This document shows positions 48,501 to 58,950 of a stretch of 64,000 bases of DNA, piece after piece. The position numbers and the translations under genes are program-made. Under the pieces are notes generated by a model. That model was not told the DNA's origin and ran no database searches. It worked only from the letters and a program-made list of their open reading frames with translations. How positions within the stretch are numbered: position 1 is the stretch's first letter; every line of letters begins with the position of its first letter. The stretch is from Phoronis australis (taxonomy: Eukaryota; Phoronida; Phoronidae), in assembly GCA_002633005.1 (NCBI GenBank), contig NMRA01000125.1:100970-164969 (forward strand), in the 5' to 3' direction.

Positions 48501-50048
48501 AGAACACCATAAAGGAAAACGGTAAGGTGCAGATGTGTCGGAAATGACTTATTTACCTAGAAGTATCTTGTTGGAATAACATTTGAAATAAATATGTCGA
48601 CAACATTGTAAACAAAGTCACTTTGTCGATCTTTCGTGCAAGTAACCAATCTTGTTCCATTCAAAGTTCTCATCTCCAAAGAAAACGCCATAGGATAAAT
48701 GATATGAACTTTAGTGACTTGTTTTTGTTGTTACAAGCACGTGCAAGATCAAGTGATGCATTTTTTTATACATACTTTAGTGTTTGGGATTTTAGCGACC
48801 GCCAGGTGAATCATCTGGCATCATGCCAAATGGGAAGTAACATAGGCACACAGCTGAACTGTTGAGACTTTACTAAGGAGCAGGTGGTTTCTGAAATTTA
48901 AATTCGCTTTACGGCTATATTTTATTCTTACAACAGTTGTGACATCACAATGTTGGCTCTCATCCAACACGGCAGATTGTTCTGGTCTGATTCTTGAACA
49001 AAGAAATCCCAAATGAATGAGACATTTTCATTTTGTCTGAATTTTTTCTTAACCCAACAAAATTTAAAGCCACCAGACACAAAGAGATGTCTTCTTGTGT
49101 CATTAAAGTCTAAGGGTAAATAGTTTTGTCAATGACCCATGACTACAAACCAGGTTGGCATTTGGGTTCACATTCTAACAGCTAGCCACAAAAGGGTGAA
49201 CTGGGCCACCCGTGCAACCGAATCAAACTTGTTGGCCAAAGCCTTATATCTGAAATACATGCATGCTGAATGCGGTCATACTCCCAGTTCTGTTTGTATT
49301 CTGATAAGAAAGAGCGATAGGCTCAAGTGGGCTTTAATCTTCATATCGGCAGAGAAGAACACTAGGACTGCGGATATGTGTTGATGCTGCGTAAACCAAC
49401 ATGTGTTATAGATAGAGGAGACCCCTTCCATTGGCTTGATATCATCAGCCTGCCGCCAGACAAACAAGGGCATTTATTACTCACCTCAACACTATTTCCT
49501 ATTTGCCATCTTCAAAACTGTGTATTGCCAGTTTTATCACTACTGACTAAAGCCAACAAAATTATTTGAGTCAGTGAAAGATGATCTTAAGCCACAAAGC
49601 ATAGTTGGGTCTGGTCTGTGTGTGTTTTGGAGAACTGATGTGATAATTCGTTATTGCTTTAACTGTCCATTTAAAAAAGTGAAAAGACATCTAATACCAG
49701 CAAAAAAGGAATGTGCTTTTCATCTCATCTCAAACCTGTTTCACTGGTGTAGTCACGCAGCTGGGGGAGGGGGGGAATGGCAGCGCTGGTGCGTGTGAGG
49801 CAGTGATTGTAACATTTTTCAGTCATCGACGGTTGTAGCTGACTTGACACCTATGATGGCCAAATCCTTATTTGCATGTGATTTGTGGCTTTTGAAAAAG
49901 GTCGCCATCGGCTAAAATTGATGCGGTGGCCATTTTTTCTTTAAGTAGTGAGGCGTAGACCAATACCAATTATGTTTTTGTTGGCCTTATGTAACATTTC
50001 CAAATCATGTTTTGCCTTTGGTCAAATGCAAGCACACACTTCTCCTTT

Positions 50049-50105
50049 ATATTCGACAAATGTCCAGAGGAGGAAAGGCGACAAATGTCCAGAGGAGGAA
50101 AGGCG
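50049..50105. repeat. 25-bp direct duplication
   Basis: ACAAATGTCCAGAGGAGGAA plus AGGCG occurs twice in immediate tandem. Confidence 0.9.
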
Positions 50106-51234
50106 TGTGAAAACCACCACAACTTACATAAGACACAATATATCCCTTATATATACCTTTTAGCCTACTTGCTGACAAGAGTGATTATTATGTTTGGTGG
50201 TAGTGTTTTCCACTGTTCAACTCCTCTTAAGGAAAATCTGTTGTTTGTGGTAAGAGGAAACAATAAAATGCACCTTGAAAGAAACTTTCATGGCAAGTAT
50301 CTTTGACTACAAAAGTTCAGATATGCTGAACTGCACCATAAACAAGCGAGAGTCCACCCTGAAAATTAATGGTCATAAAATATTCTATGCACAGCAGATG
50401 CAGAGAGTTCATAGTGAAGAATTATTACAATGAGTCCGCTTCTAAACAACAGTTAATAGCAGCCAAGCACAGATCAATCATTATTTTACGACTTAGGATT
50501 AAAAATGATGGTGGTATCGCACGCCTTGTGTCGGCTGTGGTTCAGATGAGCCATAATGCTGTGAGTGACAGTTATAGTAAGAGGATTAATATTGTACTTT
50601 GATACCTTAAACAGAAACGCAACAACAGATTAATAAAAAATTTAGCACTCATTAATTAAACCGCGTTTCGCGCCTATGGGTTTTCAACAGGGACGGAGGG
50701 CAAAAATGGGAACCTTAAAAAAGTACCCGTGTCGATGCAAGCAAAAGTCGAACACAAGATTGTGATCTTTGCAGTTGCAACACCCTCCCTGGTTTTTCTT
50801 ACATCGGCAGGGCATTTGAATGCTGTCTGATAATGCAAACTACAGCAGTTATCAATATCTAAACTGCGATAAACTCAGCCCTGCTTATCATTTGGTTACT
50901 GATTATCACTTGGCTAGCACACGCATGCTGCCGCTGATGATAAGTACAGCAATATATCAAGAGACATCTGCAAAATAAACCAGTAGGGACAGGCTGTCTT
51001 ATCACTAGCAATGGTACGATACTCGTAGAGGGAGTACCCGTCAGTGGTAAGCAACGCATAATTAAAGGCCGTTAATAATCGTCCGGCAGGTGTTTCTTTT
51101 GTCTTAAGGCAGTGAGCGTAACTCTGGCTACCATGTCATAAGAAAGTGTGGCTGCGGTAGTTTTATTATATTAATGGTGTGACTGTTCTCAGTGACAGAG
51201 CTTCAAGTCAACCAACAGGTTTGTAACCTATGGC

Positions 51235-51640
51235 TTTAAGGTTATATGGAACCCTTGAAAAATGTAAAAATTTGGTTAACTTTGGAACATCATATCTCCA
51301 AACTGGCTGACTGGACTCAAATGAAACTTTCAGATATTATATGCCTTATGCACTAGCTAATGTTGTCGTGAGTTGTTGCTTAAATGTTCCACCTTTACGT
51401 GAGGGACATAAAATTATCACAAATTTTTCACAGCTGCAAGTGACTATTGCCAGTTAAACCTTGCCAGGAAAGGTAAATTGCTCATTCAAGAGATTTCTAT
51501 AATTTTAAACACCAAAAAAATCACTTTTCCAAATAATGTAAACTGTGCTGTCATTTGCTTCAATACCAACATCAGATGCCAGTTTCACAGAAAATGTTTC
51601 ACACCATTAAAAATCAAAGAATGATAAGTTGAAATATACA
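51235..51640 (+). repeat. Dispersed repeat family C, copy
   Basis: TTTGGTTAACTTTGGAACATC followed by CAAATGAAACTTTCAGATA matches 56765 onward in order and spacing. Confidence 0.6.
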
Positions 51641-52064
51641 AATGGAATTTTATTTCAAAAACCCCAGTGCCAGGTACAAATGCAAGGCATGGCAAGTTTT
51701 GAAAGTACAGCAAGTGTAAGATGGATGAGGTGCTTACGACACAAATAAAACTGAACATGCAAGGTGTCTTCTAAATTACGCTACTTAAGACCTCCAAAGT
51801 TCCCCATTTTTGTGACCTAACTTTTCACAAACTCGGGCAACTTGACCTGTGAACATCCCGCACACTCTCACACGTACAAAAGCTTTTCTTTACGGCCCAG
51901 AATAGGCTTAATAATGCGCCTAATGGATTTCAAAAGCATGATTTTAAAGTCATTCTTTTTGGCAAAGTTTTGTCGGCTGACAGTGCCATTGTTGGGTCTA
52001 GCGTTAATGTTTTTCTTGTTTGAAAGCAAGTACGACTGGAGCGTGCATGTAGTCAACATAGTGT

Positions 52065-52500
52065 CTCGTCATTGGTCACTAAGAGCCAATAGGCAACATC
52101 TCTCACCTTGTGGTGATCGTGGTAGCTTGCTAGACGGGTGCACAAGCAGTCTGTTCAATAGTTAGACATTGGTGATTAGGATATAATAAGCAATAACTTC
52201 TGCAAGGCTCAAGTGTAGTGTATAAGACACCAGTGTATGGACTGTCTATTTATTGTGGTTATTAGTTGGTCATAGTCAACAGGCAACAGACTCTTACCTA
52301 GTGTTGAAAGCGTGCAGGGCACAATAGTAGACACAAGGAGCGTTTTGCGCATCTATTTACACATTGGTCATAGGTCACTTGGACGCAATAAGCAATGTCC
52401 ATCAGTGTGCGTTACACAGTCTTCATGGTCACCAGTGACCAGTGACCAATAAGGGACAGTTCCTATCAGGCAGTGACTACATGCAGTGTACAGGACAGTA
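52065..52500. repeat. Degenerate tandem array, about 100-bp period
   Basis: A motif CATTGGTCAT/AGTCACT followed by (A)ATAGGCAACA..TCT recurs near 52068, 52166, 52265, 52363 and 52432. The copies are strongly diverged. Confidence 0.45.
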
Positions 52501-53451
52501 GAGTGGACAGGACTAGTGTTTGTGTGGTGAATTACCTGGCTTGTCACAGATGACTAGCAAGTAGTAGATAGTATCCCCTAACTAACCATGTGTGCAAGAG
52601 AGCCAGCCATACGGCACATTCTTCACAGTACTTAAGCAAAATAGGAGAGACAAGTTGGTAAGTTGTAGGAACTGTGCTTAAAATTATTAATGATTATGGA
52701 ATTTTGTTGTTGCTCTACGACAAAATTTTGACTTCAGTAACTGTCACTTTCAAGTTTTTGTTCAGAAGCTCCATACAATTTTCTGTCCAACAAATACTCA
52801 ACTTATATCTAGCTCCTGAAACTTATACAGTGTCATGAGCATGACCACACTCTATTTTACTTATTATATTTCAGTGTGTGACAACTTAAAATAACTTTAG
52901 ATTAGCAAGACTCAGAAAACATAATAGACAATATACACAACTGGTGTTTCGTAATAGTGGCTGGCTGGCGTGGCTGGCGGGAAGGCAACCTGTGCAAGAT
53001 GGTCCCACTTAAAAGGATCTTGTGTATTAGGCCAGATTTATCAGTCATGTTTCAGTGCCCAAGGGCAGAGTTGGTAGAGTTTATTACTTACCATTCATCA
53101 TATCTGATCAGTGAAGCATGATGCCAATGGATGATCCATCACTGTGACAATTATCTGTTATGCAATCAAGGCAAACATGACTGTGAGCCAACAGTTTTTG
53201 AATGAACAGGCATCATTGAGACCCATGGAGATGAGATCTATAGTAAATCTTCAATTTCATGACAGGCTGGAGAGCACACCATTGGCTTTCAAAAGGAAAC
53301 AAATGTCCTACAGATCACCCTGTGACAGGTTAAAGCAAAGGGTGGACTCAATGATTGACAGGGGTGGGAGGGAGAAAGCCTTGGATTGATAGGGTGGCAA
53401 ACATTAGTGCATTTACTGTAGAATTACGTAATGTTATGACTTCCAATTGGC

Positions 53452-53459
53452 TATAAAAG
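53452..53459 (+). promoter_or_regulatory. TATA box, candidate promoter of the Dae4-like gene
   Basis: A consensus TATAAAAG with a CCAAT five bases upstream. Transcription would start near 53480-53485. It lies about 1 kb upstream of the signal-peptide exon, which itself begins at a splice acceptor and so needs an upstream leader exon. Confidence 0.45.
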
Positions 53460-53482
53460 CCTCTCCCTTCAGAGCAGAGTGT

Positions 53483-53601
53483 ACAGATTGGCTGTAAGTT
53501 TCACTCAGTTAAGACTGTCTTGAATATATTCTAACGGATTACTGCAAATTTTGACTGTCACCGGCAAGATTTTTTCTGTGAAATTATCGTCTGGCTTAAA
53601 A
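53483..53601 (+). other. Candidate 5' leader exon of the Dae4-like gene
   Basis: From the expected start site below the TATA box to a donor AAAAG|GTAAAG at 53602; an alternative donor GGCT|GTAAGT lies near 53504. This would splice to the acceptor at 54454. Untranslated; inferred from signals only. Confidence 0.35.
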
Positions 53602-54454
53602 GGTAAAGTCAATCTACATATATAAATTTTGGATTTTATTCTGATACTTTATAAATCAATATTTCAAAATAAAACTAGATACAACTTTGGTGGTCATAAA
53701 ACCAGTCAGTGCATATTCTTTTTGTGTATTTAATTTTCTGTTTGCTTTGTGTTTTCTAAATTCTTTTTAGAACTTTAAATTGAAATAAAACTAGAATCGT
53801 TAAAATGTTTTTGATTTCCCAAACACTAGCTTGACTTTTCTGAAATTGGTAGAATGGTCTGAAAAGGAATTATTTTTTTCTTCTTTTCAGCTGCAGTGCA
53901 TGCTCATTTTTGTTGCAAAAATACAAATTTCAACATCAAAATTCAAATAAAATGTTTTAAGTCATGCACAAATCGGAAATGGAAACGAAAATAAATTATA
54001 TTTATTCCTATCTATCAGTTAAGAAATGTAAGTTTCTCTCATTTGGGTTGATTTTATTACTTAAGAACTGGCAGGAGTTTGTACACGAAAAACAATTTGT
54101 GGGCTATTGTTAAAAATTGTTTACTGTTGTGCACTGACTGTACATAAAGGTTCATATGCCAGCAACATATACCTAAGGCTTTTCACCAAACAGGCAGTGT
54201 CCACTGAACTGTGACAAAGTCATGGCTGCCCCCATTGTGTCTGTGTTGGTCCTCACCTTGATAGTACTTGGAACAATGAGCCCAGAACCACTCAAGTAAA
54301 ACATCCAATCAACACAAACCTTATGAGTGAACAATAGTCCAGCAACTCTATTGGCTACCCCTGTGACCATAGCTGGACATGAGGGTGAATGTAAACCAAC
54401 TGACCTCAACTTCTTGTAGGGCAGGTGGTCTAAACTTATTTTCCTCTATTTCAG

Positions 54455-54556
54455 AGTGGAGCCATGACTTCAGGGCATTGGCCAGGCAACATATGCCTTC
54501 CCAAGCTAATTGTGACTGTCATCGCGGTGCTCTGCATGTGTGTTACCGATGCAAAG
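54455..54556 (+). CDS. Dae4-like secreted protein, signal-peptide exon
   Basis: The acceptor CTCTATTTCAG precedes a 9-base leader and ATG at 54464. The exon encodes 31 residues: a short polar N-terminus with one Lys, then a hydrophobic core (LIVTVIAVLCMCV) and a small-residue end before TDAK. It finishes at AAG|GTGAGT in phase 0. This is a classical secretory signal peptide, with cleavage probably around residues 28-31. The whole exon is signal peptide and the whole mature domain is in the next exon, so the protein should leave the cell or enter a vesicle. Confidence 0.8.
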
Positions 54557-55577
54557 GTGAGTTAAAATACTTGCACTTTTATTTCATACTTCCTGACCCA
54601 CAACGTTCCAGCTGAACGTATTTCTAAAACATCTCAACAAATATGTTTACTTATTCAATTAAAAAAATTGGATATTTTTTAATAAGAAAATGTCACAATG
54701 AATTTTTAAATACCTAACCATGCTGAAATTGGTGATAAACAAATCAATAAATAATTTTGATCAGCCAATTTCAGAGACTTTTCAGTAAAATTTTGATGTC
54801 TGAAACAAGTGTTCAGAGTAAAAGTTTTGGAATTTTTACAGAAAATACTGATCATTAAGACCGAACAAGTAATCTAGCACAGTGTCAATTACCAAACCTG
54901 TTCAACTGTCGTCAGAAGCTAACACCAGGATAAAGGTGTTGCTAATAATTAAAAATTGCGTGTTAAGTGTTCCTACCACAATTGATCAGTTAGCTGTCTA
55001 ATCACCTATTCAACAAAGTTGTTTTGACACAAGGCAGATGTAACCTATCTCAGTTTGGCTTAGATTGGTCTCATCAAGCCAGTCATTAGTGACAGCTCAG
55101 GTGTTATATATACATACAGGTAACGACCTTGGCTTGATCAGTCAATTATTTAAATGAAATGCCGGATACCCGAGACAATAGACTAGTGATAGTACAGCAA
55201 GTGGTACTCATTATAAGTACAGGTGGGATAATTGGGCAACACTTTGCATTAATTAATCAACACCTCTACTGACTAGGTGAGGAGATAGTCTTGAGCAATC
55301 ATTTTCCAACCCTGACCACAAATTATGTCAGTAGAATGCAACATTCTCATGGTAAGAAGGCGAACCTGTTGTCTGACGAGCGGTCGCATGATTTTTTGAG
55401 ATTGCAGCCCACTCTCATCTGCTTTTTGATTGAACAGTCTGTAAACACTGTAACACTGTATCAATCATATGACACAATAAATAGCAATGACCTTAACCAT
55501 ATTAGCTTTTATGACAGAAGGTAGACGAATAGCTTAACCTTAATTACATGTTAATAAAATCATGTTTGCAATTTCAG

Positions 55578-56171
55578 ATTCCTCTGCCAAATTTCGACAA
55601 ACTGAAGTCTGTGTACCCTGGCTATAAGCACCATGGTGGACACTACTCCGACAAAGATGTCGTCACTATGATTGGTGGACGAAAAATCCTAAAACTCACA
55701 GAGACCACTGGTCTGCGCCTGTCATTTGCCCTAAACAAAATCGGACATGGGCATGAGATTAACAGCTACCCAACAGAGCTGACGAACTTGACTACATATT
55801 GGTCAACCATGGGCGCTGACCGGAAAATATACTTAACACATGCATTAGCATTTGGCCCGTACCTCGCTGTTAAATATGGCAACCCAGAGCTGGTTCGACC
55901 TGGAATATGGAACCGGGAAAGGGTCATGGACCAATTTTTAGGTCGGCAGGGACTGATCCGCATTGTGACATATGATAGACGGAAGAAAGCGCAAGCATTT
56001 GTAGCATTGTGGGATTGCAATAATTTCTACAAGACTCGCAACTTTAACAAGGTGCTCCATCTATTGTCAATAGAATTCTGGGAAATGAAAGGACTCGGCT
56101 GTAAGTTCGAGAGAAACAGGAAACACAAGGGCCAAGGTCGGCCTAAACACTATCCCAAGTGGCTGCGGTAG
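55578..56171 (+). CDS. Dae4-like (Tae4-family) domain exon, probable pseudoenzyme
   Basis: The acceptor TTGCAATTTCAG opens a phase-0 frame of 197 residues ending at TAG 56169-56171, so the full protein is 228 residues. Tae4 enzymes are bacterial type VI secretion amidases that cut peptidoglycan peptides; animals have acquired relatives (Dae4). Family features are seen in order: FDKL..YPGY (37-47), a VVTMIGG helix (59-65), LRLSFALNKIGH (77-88), a YL...LAFGPYLAVKYGNP block (116-134), FLGRQGLIRIVTY (151-163) and ALWDC (174-178). Where the bacterial enzymes have catalytic Cys just before the [LI]RxSxALN motif, this protein has Thr75; where they have His just before xxLWD, it has Phe172. Residues 202-228 add a basic tail rich in Lys, Arg and His. 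Family membership is fairly sure; loss of activity is inferred from the replaced residues. Confidence 0.75.
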   Translation: MPLPNFDKLKSVYPGYKHHGGHYSDKDVVTMIGGRKILKLTETTGLRLSFALNKIGHGHEINSYPTELTNLTTYWSTMGADRKIYLTHALAFGPYLAVKYGNPELVRPGIWNRERVMDQFLGRQGLIRIVTYDRRKKAQAFVALWDCNNFYKTRNFNKVLHLLSIEFWEMKGLGCKFERNRKHKGQGRPKHYPKWLR

Positions 56172-56764
56172 AACCACGTGAAAACATCTGCAATATCCCA
56201 CAAAGTCGACGCTTAAAATCTGTCTACAATTTGTATATATTTTGCAATATCATTGACATCAAACCTTCTTATGGTTAAGAAATGTTACTCAAGTAACACT
56301 TTAGTCCTTCTGGACACAATAAGTACGGGTGTCGAATCTTAGATGTCAGTTGAAATTAAATCCAAAAAACCTGGACAATTTTAAGTTTTCTGTATTACGT
56401 AGTTGCTGCTGTAAGCTATGCAAAGTGCTTCAGGCATAGTTCGGTAATGTTGTTTTTTTAATTATCGTGCTAACACCATGTCTCAACAAACTGGCGATAT
56501 CTATTCCGAACTCGATTCCGTGGTTCGAAATCACCCAACCTGATGTATCTACTAAGATTACCATATACCATGCTTTGACTTGCATGAGGTGCCATCTGGG
56601 TGTTTGAGGTGAGAGAGTGACACACAATAGCTGTGAAGGACAGGGTCTAACAGCTTATTTGTAATCTGCCAAACACAAATCAAAATGCCAGTAGGAAATC
56701 ACACTTAACAGTTTGGAGATGACATACATGTGCTGGTTTCCATGGACTCCCTCACTGCCAAGTA

Positions 56765-57200
56765 ATCAGGGTTATGTTAGACTCTAGAAAAATATCCATA
56801 TTTGGCTAACTTGGGAACATCTTATTTCAGAAATGACTGATGGCATTCAAATGAAACTTTCAGATACTCTGCTTTATGCAACATTCTCTTCAAAATTCTT
56901 TAAAGAATTGATTTTTAAGTGCTCCATGTTGGCATAAGGGGCTATTAAGAATTGTGAATTTCATAATTTTTATGACAGAACTTGATGCATAAAACAAATA
57001 CGAAAGGATAATTTAGGGAACTAGCTGTGTTTTTGACATTTCATCTTCAACCTCATGCTACTGACACCACTTTGCCATGGATGTGTCTTTCTTTTTGTCG
57101 CTAAAATTCAATAAAGATGACCCAATTAAGGGCACGATGGTACAAAATCAAAACTCAAATTCTACAGGCTTCCTTCTTTCAGCTTAGTTTCACACATTCT
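56765..57200 (+). repeat. Dispersed repeat family C, longest copy
   Basis: Contains both the left module (TTTGGCTAACTTGGGAACATC, AAATGAAACTTTCAGATAC) and the right module (GATGACCCAATTAAGGGCA, ATTCTACAGGCTTCCTTC). This shows that the separate partial copies belong to one element of at least 430 bp. Confidence 0.65.
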
Positions 57201-58717
57201 GAGATAAGACAGACTTATGGATAAGGTCCCGCATAACTTTATGTTCCCAACAAAATGCAGAGTAAATCCATATGGCTGACATGTTGAACAAAGTTGACAT
57301 TTTTCTCACACCACTTTTATGGTAGAAGTTTATGATGCTGGGTCATAAACGTGAGAAAATCTTGAGGAAAACTATAACAAGATTCAGAAACAGAAAACCA
57401 AGCTGTTACTTGACAACAGAGTGCCTGTGAGAGTATGATTTGTGTGTAAAAATGTTTTGGACAATCTTATTTAATTTTTATTATGTACTGTTATATTTCA
57501 TATTTATACATGTGTAGTGATTGATTTCTAATTAAAAATATTTATTTCAAACAGTCCAGTTTGTTTTCTAGTGCATTTCAATTCCACAAAGTCTTCAGAA
57601 ATGAGGGCGGGAAGATGTTGAAACTCATATTCAGATCAATCCTCTAACTTACACGCACCTCATAACTGAATTTTTACCTTATAACATTTAAACATTACAG
57701 ACTCCAATCTGTGTTACAAGTTACACAATATGATCTACAGCTTGTTACCAAACTGAAACAAATAAGGCCATCCTTCAGCACTTTTACTTACAAAAAAATC
57801 ATTGCTGAAATTTGCCATCAAAATTTTCAAATGCTTTTTTACATTTTATTTCAATAGCGTACATAAATGCAAATGGAGATATTACTGCCCAGAAATTGAA
57901 TTAACCTTATATCGGGGCAACAAATTCTTATACCTTGCTATCAATGATCCAAGTCAGGTGTTGTTTTAGACAACTACACAGTGCAACGCAAATACAATAA
58001 AAATGTTTGTTTTGCTGCCAAAGTTGACAAAAATAAAATTCCACTCCTTTGCCACAGTGCCTAAGATAAAAAATACAGCAATACAGCATAGATTCACAGG
58101 TCACAGACCTGTGGAAGGTTACAGCTCTTAGAAGATAAGAATGGAGTAATTCAAGCACAGCTGTCTTAGTTTAAATTAAAATTCTGAGCAGAAAACAAAC
58201 AAAGTGAGAATATCTTAATCACACTGCATCAAAAGATTACACGACCATCTGTCTATCATTTTCTTTCAGGAGGCAATATGTCTTGCCTAAACATTTCTGA
58301 ATGATTGAAGGCAACCATGCACTGTTGTCTTTAGCATAGCTGCCATGTAAGCAAAACAAAACTCGGAAGGAAGCTTATCGTGTGATGTGTTAGCCACGCA
58401 TGGCAATATCTTTAAGTCATTTTGCTTGCGGGATTCTCGCCTGTACGGAATGCGCACAAGATCTTTGTCTAAGAATTAAACAGAATAAAGAAAACTAACA
58501 TCCAAATCCGCGCGAGGTACTTTCAACATGATTACTTTAAACAGGTCCCTTTAGGTATGAAAAATGCTAAACAAATATTTGCTACTGACAAGACTGCGAA
58601 CTTGAAAGGGTCATGGATTAACCTCAAAGGATCAACCTACTTTCAAGACAACCACAGCAAACACTCTCTGCCCAGCTGATGACCAAGAACAAAAATCATC
58701 TGCCTGTAAGAAGATTA

Positions 58718-58950
58718 TGGTAAAAAATCTTCAGTTTGGCACAGAATATGGCAGAGAGGTGAAATTTCATTTTGTCAAATTTCTCAACAAAAATGACTTT
58801 CCAGGAAAATTTTTTTAGCATATGGTATGTATGGCGTACCGTAGCTATGACCAAACAACCTTTGGTAAAATTTTGAGCATTTGCAACTATGTGGTAAGCC
58901 TATGGCAATTTCAGCAATCATTTTTGTCCCAGATTCGAGAATTTTTACTG
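58718..58950. mobile_element. Tc1/mariner-type MITE, family A copy 3
   Basis: Starts GGTAAAAAATCTTCAGTTTGG and ends GAGAATTTTTACTG, with an interior matching 37648-37880. A further internal fragment (ATATGGCAAACAAATGAAAT, then TTTTGTCAAATTTCTGCAC) lies at about 59265-59312. Confidence 0.8.

Larger units (their letters stand above)
33261..53400. other. AT-rich region without identified exons
   Basis: About 20 kb expected to contain upstream ANAPC4 introns and perhaps small exons, none of which I could identify with confidence. It contains MITE family A (37648-37880), copies of repeat family C, a GGTTAACCGCCC repeat tract, short tandem repeats and a degenerate roughly 100-bp array. Open frames here are short and lack supporting splice context. 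Confidence 0.5.

Noticed and set aside
51842-52165. 107-codon plus-strand frame with a hydrophobic stretch
   Set aside because: Its second half lies in the degenerate 100-bp tandem array; there is no splice context and no homology recognised.
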